From assembly GCA_938009735.1 (NCBI GenBank), contig CALLIG010000253.1, positions 1-53,936 of the forward strand: a stretch of 53,936 bases of DNA. The letters are read 5' to 3'. Below are positions 35,641 through 43,907 of the stretch, in pieces. Under the pieces are notes generated by a model. The model had not been told where the DNA came from. It was given only the letters and a program-made list of their open reading frames with translations, and did not search any database. Made by a program: the position numbers and the translations under genes. The first letter of the stretch is position 1; the number at the start of each line of letters is the position of its first letter. Origin of the DNA: an uncultured Flavobacteriaceae bacterium. GTDB taxonomy: Bacteria; Bacteroidota; Bacteroidia; Flavobacteriales; Flavobacteriaceae.

Positions 35641-35895
35641 ATGGTAGTACCCCAAAAATCTACGCTTGTTATTGTACTTTTTAGTTTGATAATTTCTTGT
35701 GGAAACATAGCAGGTGAACAGCAAAAATCTACTCAAAAAAACAAAGTTCATCCATCTTCAAAAGATAAAAAAAGTGAGCTGCCTTCTACTAAGAAAGAAC
35801 TTTTAAAGCCCAACGAAACTCCCAGTAAAAAGAAAGAGGAAAAGAAAAAATTTAGAAAACTGGATACCTTAAAGCCAGTTGTCGTCATACCTTAA
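35641..35895 (+). CDS. Small lysine-rich lipoprotein
   Basis: 84 residues. A lipoprotein signal (STLVIVLFSLIISCGN, Cys 20) is followed by a low-complexity, Lys/Ser/Pro-rich tail (KDKKSELPSTKKELLKPNETPSKKKEEKKK) ending LDTLKPVVVIP. There is no folded domain that I recognise. It could be a basic tether between the outer membrane and the cell wall or lipopolysaccharide, but that is a guess. It lies 19 bases after waaA and may share its transcript. Confidence 0.65.
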   Translation: MVVPQKSTLVIVLFSLIISCGNIAGEQQKSTQKNKVHPSSKDKKSELPSTKKELLKPNETPSKKKEEKKKFRKLDTLKPVVVIP

Positions 35896-35958
35896 GATTA
35901 AATAGTTGGCTATTAGGTTTTTTCTGTTAGTTTTACTGTAACCAACAAACTAAGCCTC

Positions 35959-37305
35959 ATGAATTCAAAAATTTTTCGAGTAGCACTAACAGCGGCATTA
36001 TCTGGATTTTTATTCGGATTTGACACCGTAGTTATTAGTGGTGCTAATCTACCTATTAAAGAACTATGGAATACTTCACCCTGGTTTCATGGTACATTTA
36101 TTATGTCAATGGCCTTATGGGGTACTGTAGTTGGTTCACTTTTAGGAGGCATACCTTGTGATAAATTCGGCAGAAAGAAAACACTATTCTGGATTGGTAT
36201 TTTATATGCAGCATCTGCAATAGGGTCAGCTCTTGCCAATGACCCTTATGTTTTTTCATTTTTTAGATTCATCGGTGGATTAGGTGTTGGCGCATCTTCT
36301 GTTGCGGCACCAATTTATATTTCAGAAATATCTTCTCCCGAAAATCGTGGTAAACTTGGCGGACTATATCAGTTCAACTTAGTTCTTGGTATTTTGATTG
36401 CGTTTATTTCTAACTATTTACTTCAAGGTATTGGAGGTGACAACGACTGGCGTTGGATGCTTGGTGTTGAAGCGATACCAGCAATACTATATACGATTAT
36501 GACATTGCAACTGCCTAATAGTCCTAGATGGTTAGCTATTAACAGGCAAGATAATGAAGGTGCGTTGAAAACATTACGGCTGCTCTATGACGAACAAATG
36601 GCATCGACTAAACTTCAAGAAATAAAGGAAAACCTATCTGTTAGTAAAATTAAAAAAGGATTCTTTTCTGGAAAGTATAAAACTCCAATTATACTAGCTT
36701 TTCTGTTTGCTTTCTTTAATCAGCTATCTGGTATCAATTTCGTGCTATACTATGCCCCTGAAATATTAGAGCGCGCTGGGTTAGCTTCACAAGAATCTCT
36801 TTTCAGTTCTATTGCCATTGGAATCGTAAACCTGCTTTTTACTTTTGTAGGCATATGGTTAATTGACAGACTTGGTCGTCGACAATTAATGAAAATAGGA
36901 TCTATAGGATATATTATAAGTCTTGGCATGGTAGGCTGGTGTTTCTACAGCGGAGCAAGTTCAACTTTATTACTGTCATTTGTCTTAATTTTTATTGCAT
37001 CACATGCTATAGGACAAGGAGCCGTAATTTGGGTTTTTATATCAGAAATATTCCCTCAAAAAGTTAGAGCTTTCGGCCAATCATGGGGATCAGGTACGCA
37101 TTGGGTTTTTGCAGCGATAATAACGCTTATTACCCCAATATTTTTAGATGCTGATAACGGTATTTTTAAAGACAACCCTTGGCCCATATTCATTTTCTTT
37201 GCAGGTATGATGGTTTTACAATTACTATTTGTGCTTTTCATGATGCCAGAAACAAAAGGTATCTCCTTAGAAGAGTTGAGTGAAAAACTAAGCGGCAAAG
37301 AGTAA
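35959..37305 (+). CDS. Sugar porter, major facilitator superfamily
   Basis: 448 residues and twelve membrane spans. Sugar-porter signatures in order: GFLFGFDTVVISGA at the first span, GGIPCDKFGRKK between spans 2 and 3, RFIGGLGVGASSVAAPIYISEISSPENRGKL at spans 4-5, LPNSPRWLA before the central loop, FNQLSGINFVLYYAPEI in span 7, DRLGRRQLMKIG and PETKGISLEEL at the end. These features mark proton-linked or facilitated hexose transporters; the sugar is not identifiable. No neighbouring sugar kinase or regulator. Confidence 0.93.
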   Translation: MNSKIFRVALTAALSGFLFGFDTVVISGANLPIKELWNTSPWFHGTFIMSMALWGTVVGSLLGGIPCDKFGRKKTLFWIGILYAASAIGSALANDPYVFSFFRFIGGLGVGASSVAAPIYISEISSPENRGKLGGLYQFNLVLGILIAFISNYLLQGIGGDNDWRWMLGVEAIPAILYTIMTLQLPNSPRWLAINRQDNEGALKTLRLLYDEQMASTKLQEIKENLSVSKIKKGFFSGKYKTPIILAFLFAFFNQLSGINFVLYYAPEILERAGLASQESLFSSIAIGIVNLLFTFVGIWLIDRLGRRQLMKIGSIGYIISLGMVGWCFYSGASSTLLLSFVLIFIASHAIGQGAVIWVFISEIFPQKVRAFGQSWGSGTHWVFAAIITLITPIFLDADNGIFKDNPWPIFIFFAGMMVLQLLFVLFMMPETKGISLEELSEKLSGKE

Positions 37306-37456
37306 GGTTCTAAATTTTAACAAAAGAACAGCTCACCGATTAAATAGGTATTTCAGCGATAGAACATACTACCGGTGAGGTAGTTAGTCGAAATATAGCA
37401 GTAATATTTGCGCGAATACAGGCTTATTTTGTAAATTAGATTAAAACTATATAAAA

Positions 37457-37585
37457 ATGGAACAAGCAGTTACTCCTGGAGTAAAGCTTTTGAACGGGTT
37501 CCTTAGTGTAATGGTAGTTGTTTTGGTGGGTATTTTACTTGCCGTAGTTGTCTCCCTTATTCTTTGGTCCGTCGGAATCTTATAA
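37457..37585 (+). CDS. 42-residue single-span membrane protein
   Basis: A short open frame with ATG at 37457: a polar N-terminus (MEQAVTPGVKLLNGF) and one long hydrophobic span (LSVMVVVLVGILLAVVVSLI) ending LWSVGIL. There is a single tight frame, and a strong terminator lies 84 bases past the stop. I do not recognise the family. It was probably the last gene before tRNA-Leu in the chromosome before the mobile element arrived. Confidence 0.5.
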   Translation: MEQAVTPGVKLLNGFLSVMVVVLVGILLAVVVSLILWSVGIL

Positions 37586-37663
37586 CCAGCAATCGACAGT
37601 TCCCTAAAATCTTATTCATACCTACAGCTATTAATTTATTTGGATTTTTTGACTTTTGCCATA

Positions 37664-37699
37664 AAGTAAGGCTCTTCATAACTGAAGAGCCTTTTTTTA
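37664..37699 (+). terminator. Terminator after the 42-residue protein gene
   Basis: AGGCTCTTCA (37669-37678) pairs with TGAAGAGCCT (37683-37692), followed by a T-run. Confidence 0.85.
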
Positions 37700-37730
37700 T
37701 TTGAGATTGTTAACACAACATTTATTGCAT

Positions 37731-37762
37731 AAAAAAAAGCCCTTCAGTTACGAAGAGCTTTT
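37731..37762 (-). terminator. Original (chromosomal) terminator of tRNA-Leu, now stranded
   Basis: Read on the minus strand, AAAAGCTCTT (complement of 37753-37762) pairs with AAGGGCTTTT (complement of 37735-37744, one G-U pair) and is followed by a T-run. It lies immediately past the displaced tRNA 3' half at 37768-37819, so it belonged to the tRNA-Leu gene before insertion. Confidence 0.7.
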
Positions 37763-37767
37763 ACAAA

Positions 37768-37819
37768 GTACAGGCGGAGAGACTCGAACTCTCACACCGT
37801 AAGGCACTAGATCCTAAGT
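37768..37819. repeat. attL: displaced 3' half of tRNA-Leu
   Basis: Identical to 49078-49129 except at 37799, 37801 and 37802 (GTAA against TTGC in the variable-arm loop). The 17-base core GGCACTAGATCCTAAGT (37803-37819) covers the anticodon stem-loop, the probable crossover. To its right the sequence differs from the tRNA. Confidence 0.88.
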
Positions 37820-37848
37820 TCAGCTTTTATAGATACCAGACTAAACCA

Positions 37849-37869
37849 AAACGAACCAAATGGAATTAA
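37849..37869 (+). repeat. Left-end copy of a motif shared with the excisionase promoter region and the right end
   Basis: AAACGAACCAAATGGAATTA here resembles AAACGGAACCAAATAAAATT at 44229-44248, and the inverted CGGAACCAAAATGAATAATT near 48946-48965. All three share GAACCAAA. Candidate binding site for integrase or excisionase. Confidence 0.4.
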
Positions 37870-37934
37870 ATAATTGATTTATAGAGTATTAAAATTTTAT
37901 ATGATGTTGTTTGAATCTATTTAATACCATAAAA

Positions 37935-37959
37935 TGTGTTACCCATGTGTTACCCAGAA
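37935..37959 (+). repeat. Left subterminal repeat (doubled TGTGTTACC)
   Basis: A 25-base block formed of two tandem TGTGTTACC units 11 bases apart, then CAGAA. The same block with one change lies at 49014-49038, in the same orientation. It sits 30 bases before the integrase ATG. Probable arm-type recombinase binding sites, possibly also an integrase operator. Confidence 0.6.
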
Positions 37960-37988
37960 TATTTATCTTTATAAAAAATCGGGCGAAT

Positions 37989-39215
37989 ATGGCAACCTTA
38001 AAAACAGTTTTACACACCAAAACCGACGCAAGGGGAAACAAGGATTATAGACTAGCTCTGCGGCTTACTGTAAACCGAAAACGAAGTTATTATCATTTGG
38101 GCCAGAAAGTAGACCCGAAATTTTGGGATGGGCAAGGTGGAAAGGTAAAATCCTCCCACTCGAAACATAAGCAGTTGAATAGATTAATCAGAAAAAAGTA
38201 TGATGAAATTGAGGATGTCATTTTTGAAATGGAAACTTCAAAACAAAATTATTCAGCAAAACAGATTATTGATTCCATCCGAAAGAATACTACAAGGTTA
38301 TCATTTTTCGAACTTGCCGATGAACACGTGGAAGATTTAACCAAAGCCAATAATCACAATAGAGCTATCTCCGATAGGAGTAAAATAAATAGAATAAAAG
38401 AATTTGCCAAAAAGCGCAACTTAGAGTTTGAAGAAATTGATGAAAATTTATTGAAGAAGCTAAAAATTTATCTTCGCACAACTGCGGGGCTATCTGAACG
38501 ATCGGTTATGAACGTTTTCGTCATGATTCGATTACTCTATAACAAAGCTATTAGCAGGAAAATAGTAGACAGGAAGTTTTACCCGTTCGGAAAAGACAAA
38601 ATAAAAATAAAATATCCCCAGACCATTAAAATAGGTCTGGATGAAACTGAAATTCGTAAAATCGAAGAGCTTGACTTGGACCGAAGAACATCCGTTTGGC
38701 ATACCAGAAATGTATTCCTATTTTCATTCTACCTTGCCGGAATACGAATCTCGGACGTTTTAACGATGAGGTGGAGCGATATTGTAGCAGACAGATTATA
38801 TTATAAGATGAGCAAAAATGATAAGGCCGATTCCTTAAAGCTCCCAGCGCCTGTGATCAATATTTTAGCATGTTATCGAGAAGATAAAAGAACCAAGTCC
38901 GATTATATTTTTCCAGAACTCAAGACCGTACCCCTTAAGGATTCAAAGGCTATCTATTCTAGAATTAAAACGTCAATTAAAAGACTAAATTCAAATCTGA
39001 CGATAATTGCAAACCTTGCCGGAATCGATAAAAAAATCACCAATCATATTGCCCGTCATAGTTTTGGAAATATAGCCGGTGATAAAGTTTCGCCCCAAAT
39101 GCTTCAGAAATTATATAGACATACTCATCTAAGCACTACTATAGGCTATCAAGGTAACTTTATTCATAAGAACGCTGATGAAGCCTTAAATGCAATAATC
39201 AATTTTTCGAAATAG
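37989..39215 (+). CDS. Tyrosine recombinase (element integrase)
   Basis: 408 residues from the ATG at 37989. The frame is open upstream to 37911, but that stretch covers the doubled TGTGTTACC repeat and lacks family character. The N-terminal arm-binding domain (MATLKTVLHTKTDARGNKDY, as in Bacteroidota phage_int_SAM_5 integrases) is followed by a core-binding domain (about 100-190) and the catalytic domain. The active site is Arg 253 in AGIRISDVLTMRW, His 353/Arg 356 in HIARHSF, His 378 in LYRHTHLS and the nucleophile Tyr 387. It is adjacent to attL, as expected for a site-specific integrase acting on tRNA-Leu. Confidence 0.95.
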   Translation: MATLKTVLHTKTDARGNKDYRLALRLTVNRKRSYYHLGQKVDPKFWDGQGGKVKSSHSKHKQLNRLIRKKYDEIEDVIFEMETSKQNYSAKQIIDSIRKNTTRLSFFELADEHVEDLTKANNHNRAISDRSKINRIKEFAKKRNLEFEEIDENLLKKLKIYLRTTAGLSERSVMNVFVMIRLLYNKAISRKIVDRKFYPFGKDKIKIKYPQTIKIGLDETEIRKIEELDLDRRTSVWHTRNVFLFSFYLAGIRISDVLTMRWSDIVADRLYYKMSKNDKADSLKLPAPVINILACYREDKRTKSDYIFPELKTVPLKDSKAIYSRIKTSIKRLNSNLTIIANLAGIDKKITNHIARHSFGNIAGDKVSPQMLQKLYRHTHLSTTIGYQGNFIHKNADEALNAIINFSK

Positions 39216-39591
39216 TCTTTGAACATTACATATCTGCAATAGGATAATTTTTTGTGTCCCGTAAAACGTTAATTAAAGAGAATGCTAAAAGAGACCGGGA
39301 ATAGGACTATCTATAAAAAAGGTTTTATCCCCTTTAAAATGCCCCATAAAACGGCCATAATATGGGACTACTCCCACGGTAAATTTTTTATAGAGTTGCT
39401 CATAGGTCTCCTTATCGATTTAAAACTTAAAGTATTCAATGCAATAGCAACTTGCAATATTCGTTTTACTCCAAAAGTCAACAGGCCCGTCAGTATTATT
39501 CATAATTCAAAAACGTATCGTTTCCAAAGTAATTCCTAACTTAAATGAATTATTTTTAGGACATTGAAAATACTTTCATACCAACAAATCT
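39216..39591. other. Non-coding stretch between integrase and CorA gene
   Basis: 376 bases. A frame at 39282-39539 (85 codons) shows no recognisable motif and I do not call it. Two small hairpins overlap at 39343-39376: CCCATA with TATGGG, and TGGGA with TCCCA. Nothing else is clear. Confidence 0.4.
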
Positions 39592-40656
39592 ATGACGAGA
39601 TTTACCAAAAAGAAAAAAAATGAAATTGGAAGGGCGCCAGATGAGTTGTTCTTCCGTGGAGAAAAGAAGATAGAGAATATCAGGTTGACAATTATAGATT
39701 TTGATGCTGAGAATTGTGAAGAAGTCACAATTTCAAAAACCAAGGAGGCCATCAAATATCGAGAAAAAGAATCGGTTACTTGGTTCAATATTGATGGGTT
39801 ACACAATCCGGAAGCGATGAAGAATATAGCCCTCGCTTTTGAATTAGATAATTTAGTGCTTGCAGATGTAATGGATACTGATGCGCGTCCAAAAGTTCAC
39901 GATTACGATAATTGTGTGGCATTATCTATCAAGATGTTGCACCAGAATGAAAAGACTGAAAAAATTACCGTCGAGAATCTTAGTCTTGTTCAAACCAAAT
40001 CTGTACTATTATCTTTTCAAGAGCGTGACGGCGATGTATTTGACCCTATTCGTAAGCGTATTAGAAATGAGAAAAGAAGAATCCGAAAATCCAGTGCAGA
40101 TTACCTAATGTATGCTCTTTTAGATATTGTTATAGATAACTATATATTTATATTGAGCAATCTAGGAGAAAAAATAGAAAGTCTTGAAGAGTTGCTCTTA
40201 GACAATCCCAGTCAAGACCTTTTGACCCAAATTAACGCAAATAAAAATGAATTGAATTTCTTGCGAAAAAATATTATTCCTGCAAAGGAAATGATTCTTG
40301 GGCTCTCTAAAATGGATTCAGATTTATTACAAGATAGCAACAATGTACATTTTAAAGAATTGGTCGGTAATATTAATCAAGCCATAGAATCGTCTGATAG
40401 TTATCGCGAAATTCTTTCTGATCAACTAAATATATATCACATTGCGTTTAGTTCTAAACTCAATGATGTGATGAAACTACTTACTGTGTTCTCGGTTATA
40501 TTTATCCCGTTAACCTTTATAGCAGGTATTTATGGCACGAATTTCGAAGTAGTGCCCGAACTGAAATATCAGTACGGTTATTTTATCATGTGGGGGGTAA
40601 TGGTAGTCATTGCTATCGGAATGCTCGTCTATTTTAGAAAACGGAAATGGTTTTAA
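39592..40656 (+). CDS. corA: CorA-family divalent cation transporter with a GTN signature
   Basis: 354 residues. A large cytoplasmic domain (1-285), with SKTKEAIKYREKESVTWFNIDGLHNPEAM and a long helix near 190-270, leads to two membrane spans: MKLLTVFSVIFIPLTFIAGIYG and YFIMWGVMVVIAIGMLVYF. The loop signature reads YGTNFE (314-319), that is G-T-N where Mg-selective CorA proteins usually have G-M-N. CorA pentamers carry Mg, Co or Ni, and ZntB relatives move Zn. It is the first cargo gene of the element. Confidence 0.92.
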   Translation: MTRFTKKKKNEIGRAPDELFFRGEKKIENIRLTIIDFDAENCEEVTISKTKEAIKYREKESVTWFNIDGLHNPEAMKNIALAFELDNLVLADVMDTDARPKVHDYDNCVALSIKMLHQNEKTEKITVENLSLVQTKSVLLSFQERDGDVFDPIRKRIRNEKRRIRKSSADYLMYALLDIVIDNYIFILSNLGEKIESLEELLLDNPSQDLLTQINANKNELNFLRKNIIPAKEMILGLSKMDSDLLQDSNNVHFKELVGNINQAIESSDSYREILSDQLNIYHIAFSSKLNDVMKLLTVFSVIFIPLTFIAGIYGTNFEVVPELKYQYGYFIMWGVMVVIAIGMLVYFRKRKWF

Positions 40657-40991
40657 CATGTGCTATATATCCTTAGAAGCTTGAGATTTGACCTAGTCCT
40701 TCAAATTCCCAATAGCCCCATAAACATACGTTCGTTAGGGCTCCTATGATTTTCTTTCTCGGTAGCTTTTAAATGCAGTTTTGAGAAACTGTTTTATTAC
40801 AAATGAAGTCTGTAGGTTCAATAAATGGCGTTTTATGGAATAAGAAATTAAACCTACCTTCAAGAATGAAACCCAAAAGTTCAAATAAGAGATTAATACG
40901 TACATCGTGTTCAATTCAAATTAGAAAACAAAGTTGGGTTTACATCTATATAAAAAAGATGTAGCCAATTAAGAATAACAAAGAAGAATTC
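40657..40991. other. Non-coding stretch before the AraC-type gene
   Basis: 335 bases, AT-rich. A possible weak hairpin is AGCCC near 40712 with GGGCT near 40737. A GTAGGTT/AACCTAC inverted pair spans about 40812-40857. An open frame of about 53 codons from 40803 has no family character. Likely holds the promoter of the AraC gene; no good -33/-7 match is visible. Confidence 0.4.
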
Positions 40992-42026
40992 GTGGAACTA
41001 AATGTAAAAACATATAACCCTAATTTGCTTGTTAAATCAATAGGGAAAGCCTTAAAAACTAAAACAAAAACGGAATATGTTGAAGAAGAAATTCTATTAC
41101 ACAAGAAATTTGGAGAAGGGAGAATATTAGGTTTTAATTTTAGTGATGGTGTAGGTTTGTTATTGTTTGATTGTAATTTCAAACAGAAATGTACCATAAT
41201 CTTTGACAAATCTCTTTTGTCTCCGTTACTTTTTAATTTCATCTCAACTGGAGGAATTACGCATATTAGTAATCATGAAAACAACCACTACTCCCTTAAT
41301 CCATTGCAGAGCACAATATCAGCTAATCAAATAGGCAGTTCAGAAACCTTCATATTTCAACCTAAAGAAAAGGTGGTTTTTTCTTGCATCATGATAGATA
41401 GGCAAAATTTTAAGCAAAAGATTGATGCTGGAATTGATAAAATGCCGGAAAAGGTAAAATCAGTTTTTTTAGATTCATTTACTAAAAAAACCTTTTTTTA
41501 CCAAACCAACTATAGTATAGCCAGCTCAATACATCTACAGTCTGTTTTAAATAATAGCCACGTTGACCTAGCAACAAGTGTTTATTTAGAAGGTATCACA
41601 TTAGAATTGCTTTCCAACCAAATAAAACTGTTTAACAATAGTGTCGCAACAACCTCTGCAAAAAGGACAGTTTTAAATAATGAGGACATAGAAAAAATAT
41701 TGGAGGCAAAAGAAATACTACTTAAAAATTTACAAGAGTCACCAACTATTGAATCATTATCTAAAAAAGTAGGTGTCAATCAAACAAAACTTAAAATTGG
41801 TTTTAAAAACATTTTTGATACGCCAATAAAAACTTGGTTACGTAATAAAAAAATGGAAAATGCTCAATTATTGCTATTAAAGGGCCAAAAGAGTATTAAA
41901 GATATATCAGAAACTGTTGGTTATCAAAATCAAAGCCACTTCGCTAAACAATTTAAATCTCGCTATGGTGTATTGCCAAAAGATTATCTCAAGCAAATAA
42001 AAAAGGCAAGAACATTTGATATATAA
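40992..42026 (+). CDS. AraC-family transcriptional regulator (PchR-type)
   Basis: 344 residues, GTG start. The N-terminal sensing half (LLHKKFGEGRILGFNFSDGVGLLLFDC and SPLLFNFISTGGITHI) is of the type seen in flavobacterial PchR-like regulators. The C-terminal DNA-binding half (about 230-338) has two helix-turn-helix units: TIESLSKKVGVNQTKLKIGFKNIF and SIKDISETVGYQNQSHFAKQFKSRYGVLPKDYL. It lies in the cargo between corA and the secreted protein gene and probably regulates one or both. Codon use is AT-rich like the other cargo genes. The inducer is unknown. Confidence 0.92.
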   Translation: MELNVKTYNPNLLVKSIGKALKTKTKTEYVEEEILLHKKFGEGRILGFNFSDGVGLLLFDCNFKQKCTIIFDKSLLSPLLFNFISTGGITHISNHENNHYSLNPLQSTISANQIGSSETFIFQPKEKVVFSCIMIDRQNFKQKIDAGIDKMPEKVKSVFLDSFTKKTFFYQTNYSIASSIHLQSVLNNSHVDLATSVYLEGITLELLSNQIKLFNNSVATTSAKRTVLNNEDIEKILEAKEILLKNLQESPTIESLSKKVGVNQTKLKIGFKNIFDTPIKTWLRNKKMENAQLLLLKGQKSIKDISETVGYQNQSHFAKQFKSRYGVLPKDYLKQIKKARTFDI

Positions 42027-42213
42027 TGTCGCTTGTCCAAAAAAAAATGACAATTCACATTTCTGTTTGATTGTCCGTCATATTTTCATTGATGCCAAAT
42101 GTTTAAATTTAACAACGTATTATCTTAATGGAAATATACCCAAACGGGGCAATTTAACTTCTATTTCGTATTTGCTTAAGAAATTCTGTTTCAGACCTTT
42201 GTAAATCTAAACG

Positions 42214-42234
42214 GAGAAAGTGCGTATACTTTCT
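42214..42234 (+). promoter_or_regulatory. Inverted repeat upstream of the secreted coiled-coil protein gene
   Basis: AGAAAGT (42215-42221) and ACTTTCT (42228-42234) are perfect complements with a 6-base spacer, 46 bases before the ATG. Candidate operator, perhaps for the AraC-type protein encoded just upstream. Confidence 0.3.
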
Positions 42235-42279
42235 TTGACCTCTTATGACATAATGTAAGAACTAAAAAAAATAGATAAA

Positions 42280-42966
42280 ATGAAAACACTTAAAGTAATT
42301 TATCTTCTGGTGATATTTCTGGCGGCAATGCAAGTAAAAGCCCAAACTACAATAGAATCATTTGAAGCAACCATTAACTATGACAAGGGTCAACGTCCGT
42401 GTATACAAGTAAATCTAGACCCCGAGCCTAAAACCCTTAAAGGGGCATGGAGTGACTATCTTAAAGACAACTATGCATTTAAATTGAAAGGAATAGGTTT
42501 TTTAAGTAATAGAGACCTTCTTTCGGCAGAAGGGATTATGGTAAAACAAATCTCATCAAAGGAAATGGATTTCTATACGCATATCATAGAAGATGAAAAT
42601 GGTTCTGAAATGAAGGTATTCGTGCGTTATGGTTATGACATCTATTTGACGAAAGAAAATAACCCTTCCGACTATGAGGCTCTTTCTGAAATATTGGATA
42701 GTTTTTTAAAATATTATCTACCGAAATATTATGAAGGTAAAGTGAATGATACCGAAGAGCGCATCGAAAAATTAACAGATGAAACAAATGATTTAAAAGA
42801 AGATATTGTGGATGATTCTTCTAGAATTGCCAAACTGAAAAAGGAAATTGTAGATTTGGAAAAAGAGTTGGAATCTAATACTGAGTTGTTAGAAATGGCA
42901 AATAAAAAATTGATAAAAAGAAGTGAGAAATTGGCTAGAATAAGAAATCAACTAAGAAAATTATAA
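42280..42966 (+). CDS. Secreted protein with C-terminal coiled coil, unknown function
   Basis: 228 residues. A signal peptide (VIYLLVIFLAAMQVKAQ) precedes a mixed alpha/beta domain (about 22-145) with GAWSDYLKDNYAFKLKGIGFLSNRDLLSAEGIMVKQISSKEMDFYTHI and a DIYLTKENNPSDYEALSEILDSFLKYYLPKYY helix. The last 80 residues are a heptad-patterned coiled coil (RIEKLTDETNDLKEDIVDDSSRIAKLKKEIVDLEKELESNTELLE), ending basic. I do not recognise the family. It would be periplasmic and oligomeric. It lies between the AraC-type and MscS genes in the cargo. Confidence 0.75.
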   Translation: MKTLKVIYLLVIFLAAMQVKAQTTIESFEATINYDKGQRPCIQVNLDPEPKTLKGAWSDYLKDNYAFKLKGIGFLSNRDLLSAEGIMVKQISSKEMDFYTHIIEDENGSEMKVFVRYGYDIYLTKENNPSDYEALSEILDSFLKYYLPKYYEGKVNDTEERIEKLTDETNDLKEDIVDDSSRIAKLKKEIVDLEKELESNTELLEMANKKLIKRSEKLARIRNQLRKL

Positions 42967-43055
42967 TAAAAAGACCTATAAATAATAGAGAACATTGTTT
43001 TAATCGTTCGCTTTTCGCTTACTTATCGCTATAATTAGTTGAAAAAAATTAAGTT

Positions 43056-43907
43056 ATGGAAGAACAGTTGGAATCATCATGGTCGAAACTTATAGATAAA
43101 TTGTCGGGATGGGTAGACTCTTTAATAATTAATCTACCAAATCTTCTTATTGCCCTGTTGATTTTTATTCTTGTACAATGGCTTTCAAGAAATTTGCAGG
43201 CTTGGACTAATAAATATCTTAAAAAGATTATTCGGAAACCATCAATTAGAAGCTTAGTCGCCAATGCTGTTTCAATTTTGACAATTATTTTGGGGCTTAT
43301 TCTTGCCCTTTCTATTTTGAATCTTGAAGGTACATTGAAGTCACTTCTTGCAGGGGCAGGGATAGCCGGACTTGCAATAAGTTTAGCATTACAAGGAACT
43401 CTGGCAAATACTTTCTCGGGCTTATTTATAGCGATAAAGGATGAACTAAATATTGGAGATTGGATTGAGACAAATGGATTTTCTGGTAAAGTCGTAGATA
43501 TAGACCTCAGAAATACTAAACTAAAAGAGTCAGACAACAATATTGTTGTAGTGCCTAATAAGTTAATTCTGGATAATCCGTTTAAAAATTATGGTTTAAC
43601 AAATCGAATTCGCACAACAATAACCTGTGGAGTCGAATATGAGTCTGACTTATCAATGGTTGAAAAAATCGCAATTGAAGCTATTAAAGAACTTTATCCT
43701 CCAAACAAAGGAGAACAGATAGAGTTTTATTATACTAATTTTGGGGGAAGTTCCATAGATTTTTTACTTAGATTTTGGGTAGAGGCCAAGGAGAACATAA
43801 CTGCATTAGAGGTGAAAAGTAAAGCAATTATCAAAATAAAAGAGACCTTTGATAAAAATGACATTAATATTCCCTTTCCTATCCGTACAATTATAAATAA
43901 GAAGTAA
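43056..43907 (+). CDS. Small-conductance mechanosensitive channel (MscS family)
   Basis: 283 residues. Three spans: LIINLPNLLIALLIFILVQWL, NAVSILTIILGLILALSILNL and the pore helix GAGIAGLAISLALQGTLANTFSGLFI, with the Gly/Ala packing pattern of TM3. The beta domain follows with ELNIGDWIETNGFSGKVVDIDLRNTKLKESDNNIVVVPNKLILDNPFKNYG, the family signature. It opens on membrane tension to release solutes after osmotic downshock. It lies 89 bases behind the secreted coiled-coil gene and is the last cargo gene. Confidence 0.93.
   Translation: MEEQLESSWSKLIDKLSGWVDSLIINLPNLLIALLIFILVQWLSRNLQAWTNKYLKKIIRKPSIRSLVANAVSILTIILGLILALSILNLEGTLKSLLAGAGIAGLAISLALQGTLANTFSGLFIAIKDELNIGDWIETNGFSGKVVDIDLRNTKLKESDNNIVVVPNKLILDNPFKNYGLTNRIRTTITCGVEYESDLSMVEKIAIEAIKELYPPNKGEQIEFYYTNFGGSSIDFLLRFWVEAKENITALEVKSKAIIKIKETFDKNDINIPFPIRTIINKK

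Noticed and set aside
37911-37988. Upstream start for the integrase
   Set aside because: This stretch holds the TGTGTTACC arm repeats; the ATG at 37989 matches the family N-terminus.
39282-39539. Open frame of 85 codons after the integrase
   Set aside because: No recognisable domain, odd composition and no ribosome-binding or promoter signal; likely chance in AT-rich DNA.
40803-40967. Open frame of about 53 codons before the AraC-type gene
   Set aside because: No family character and no expression signal.
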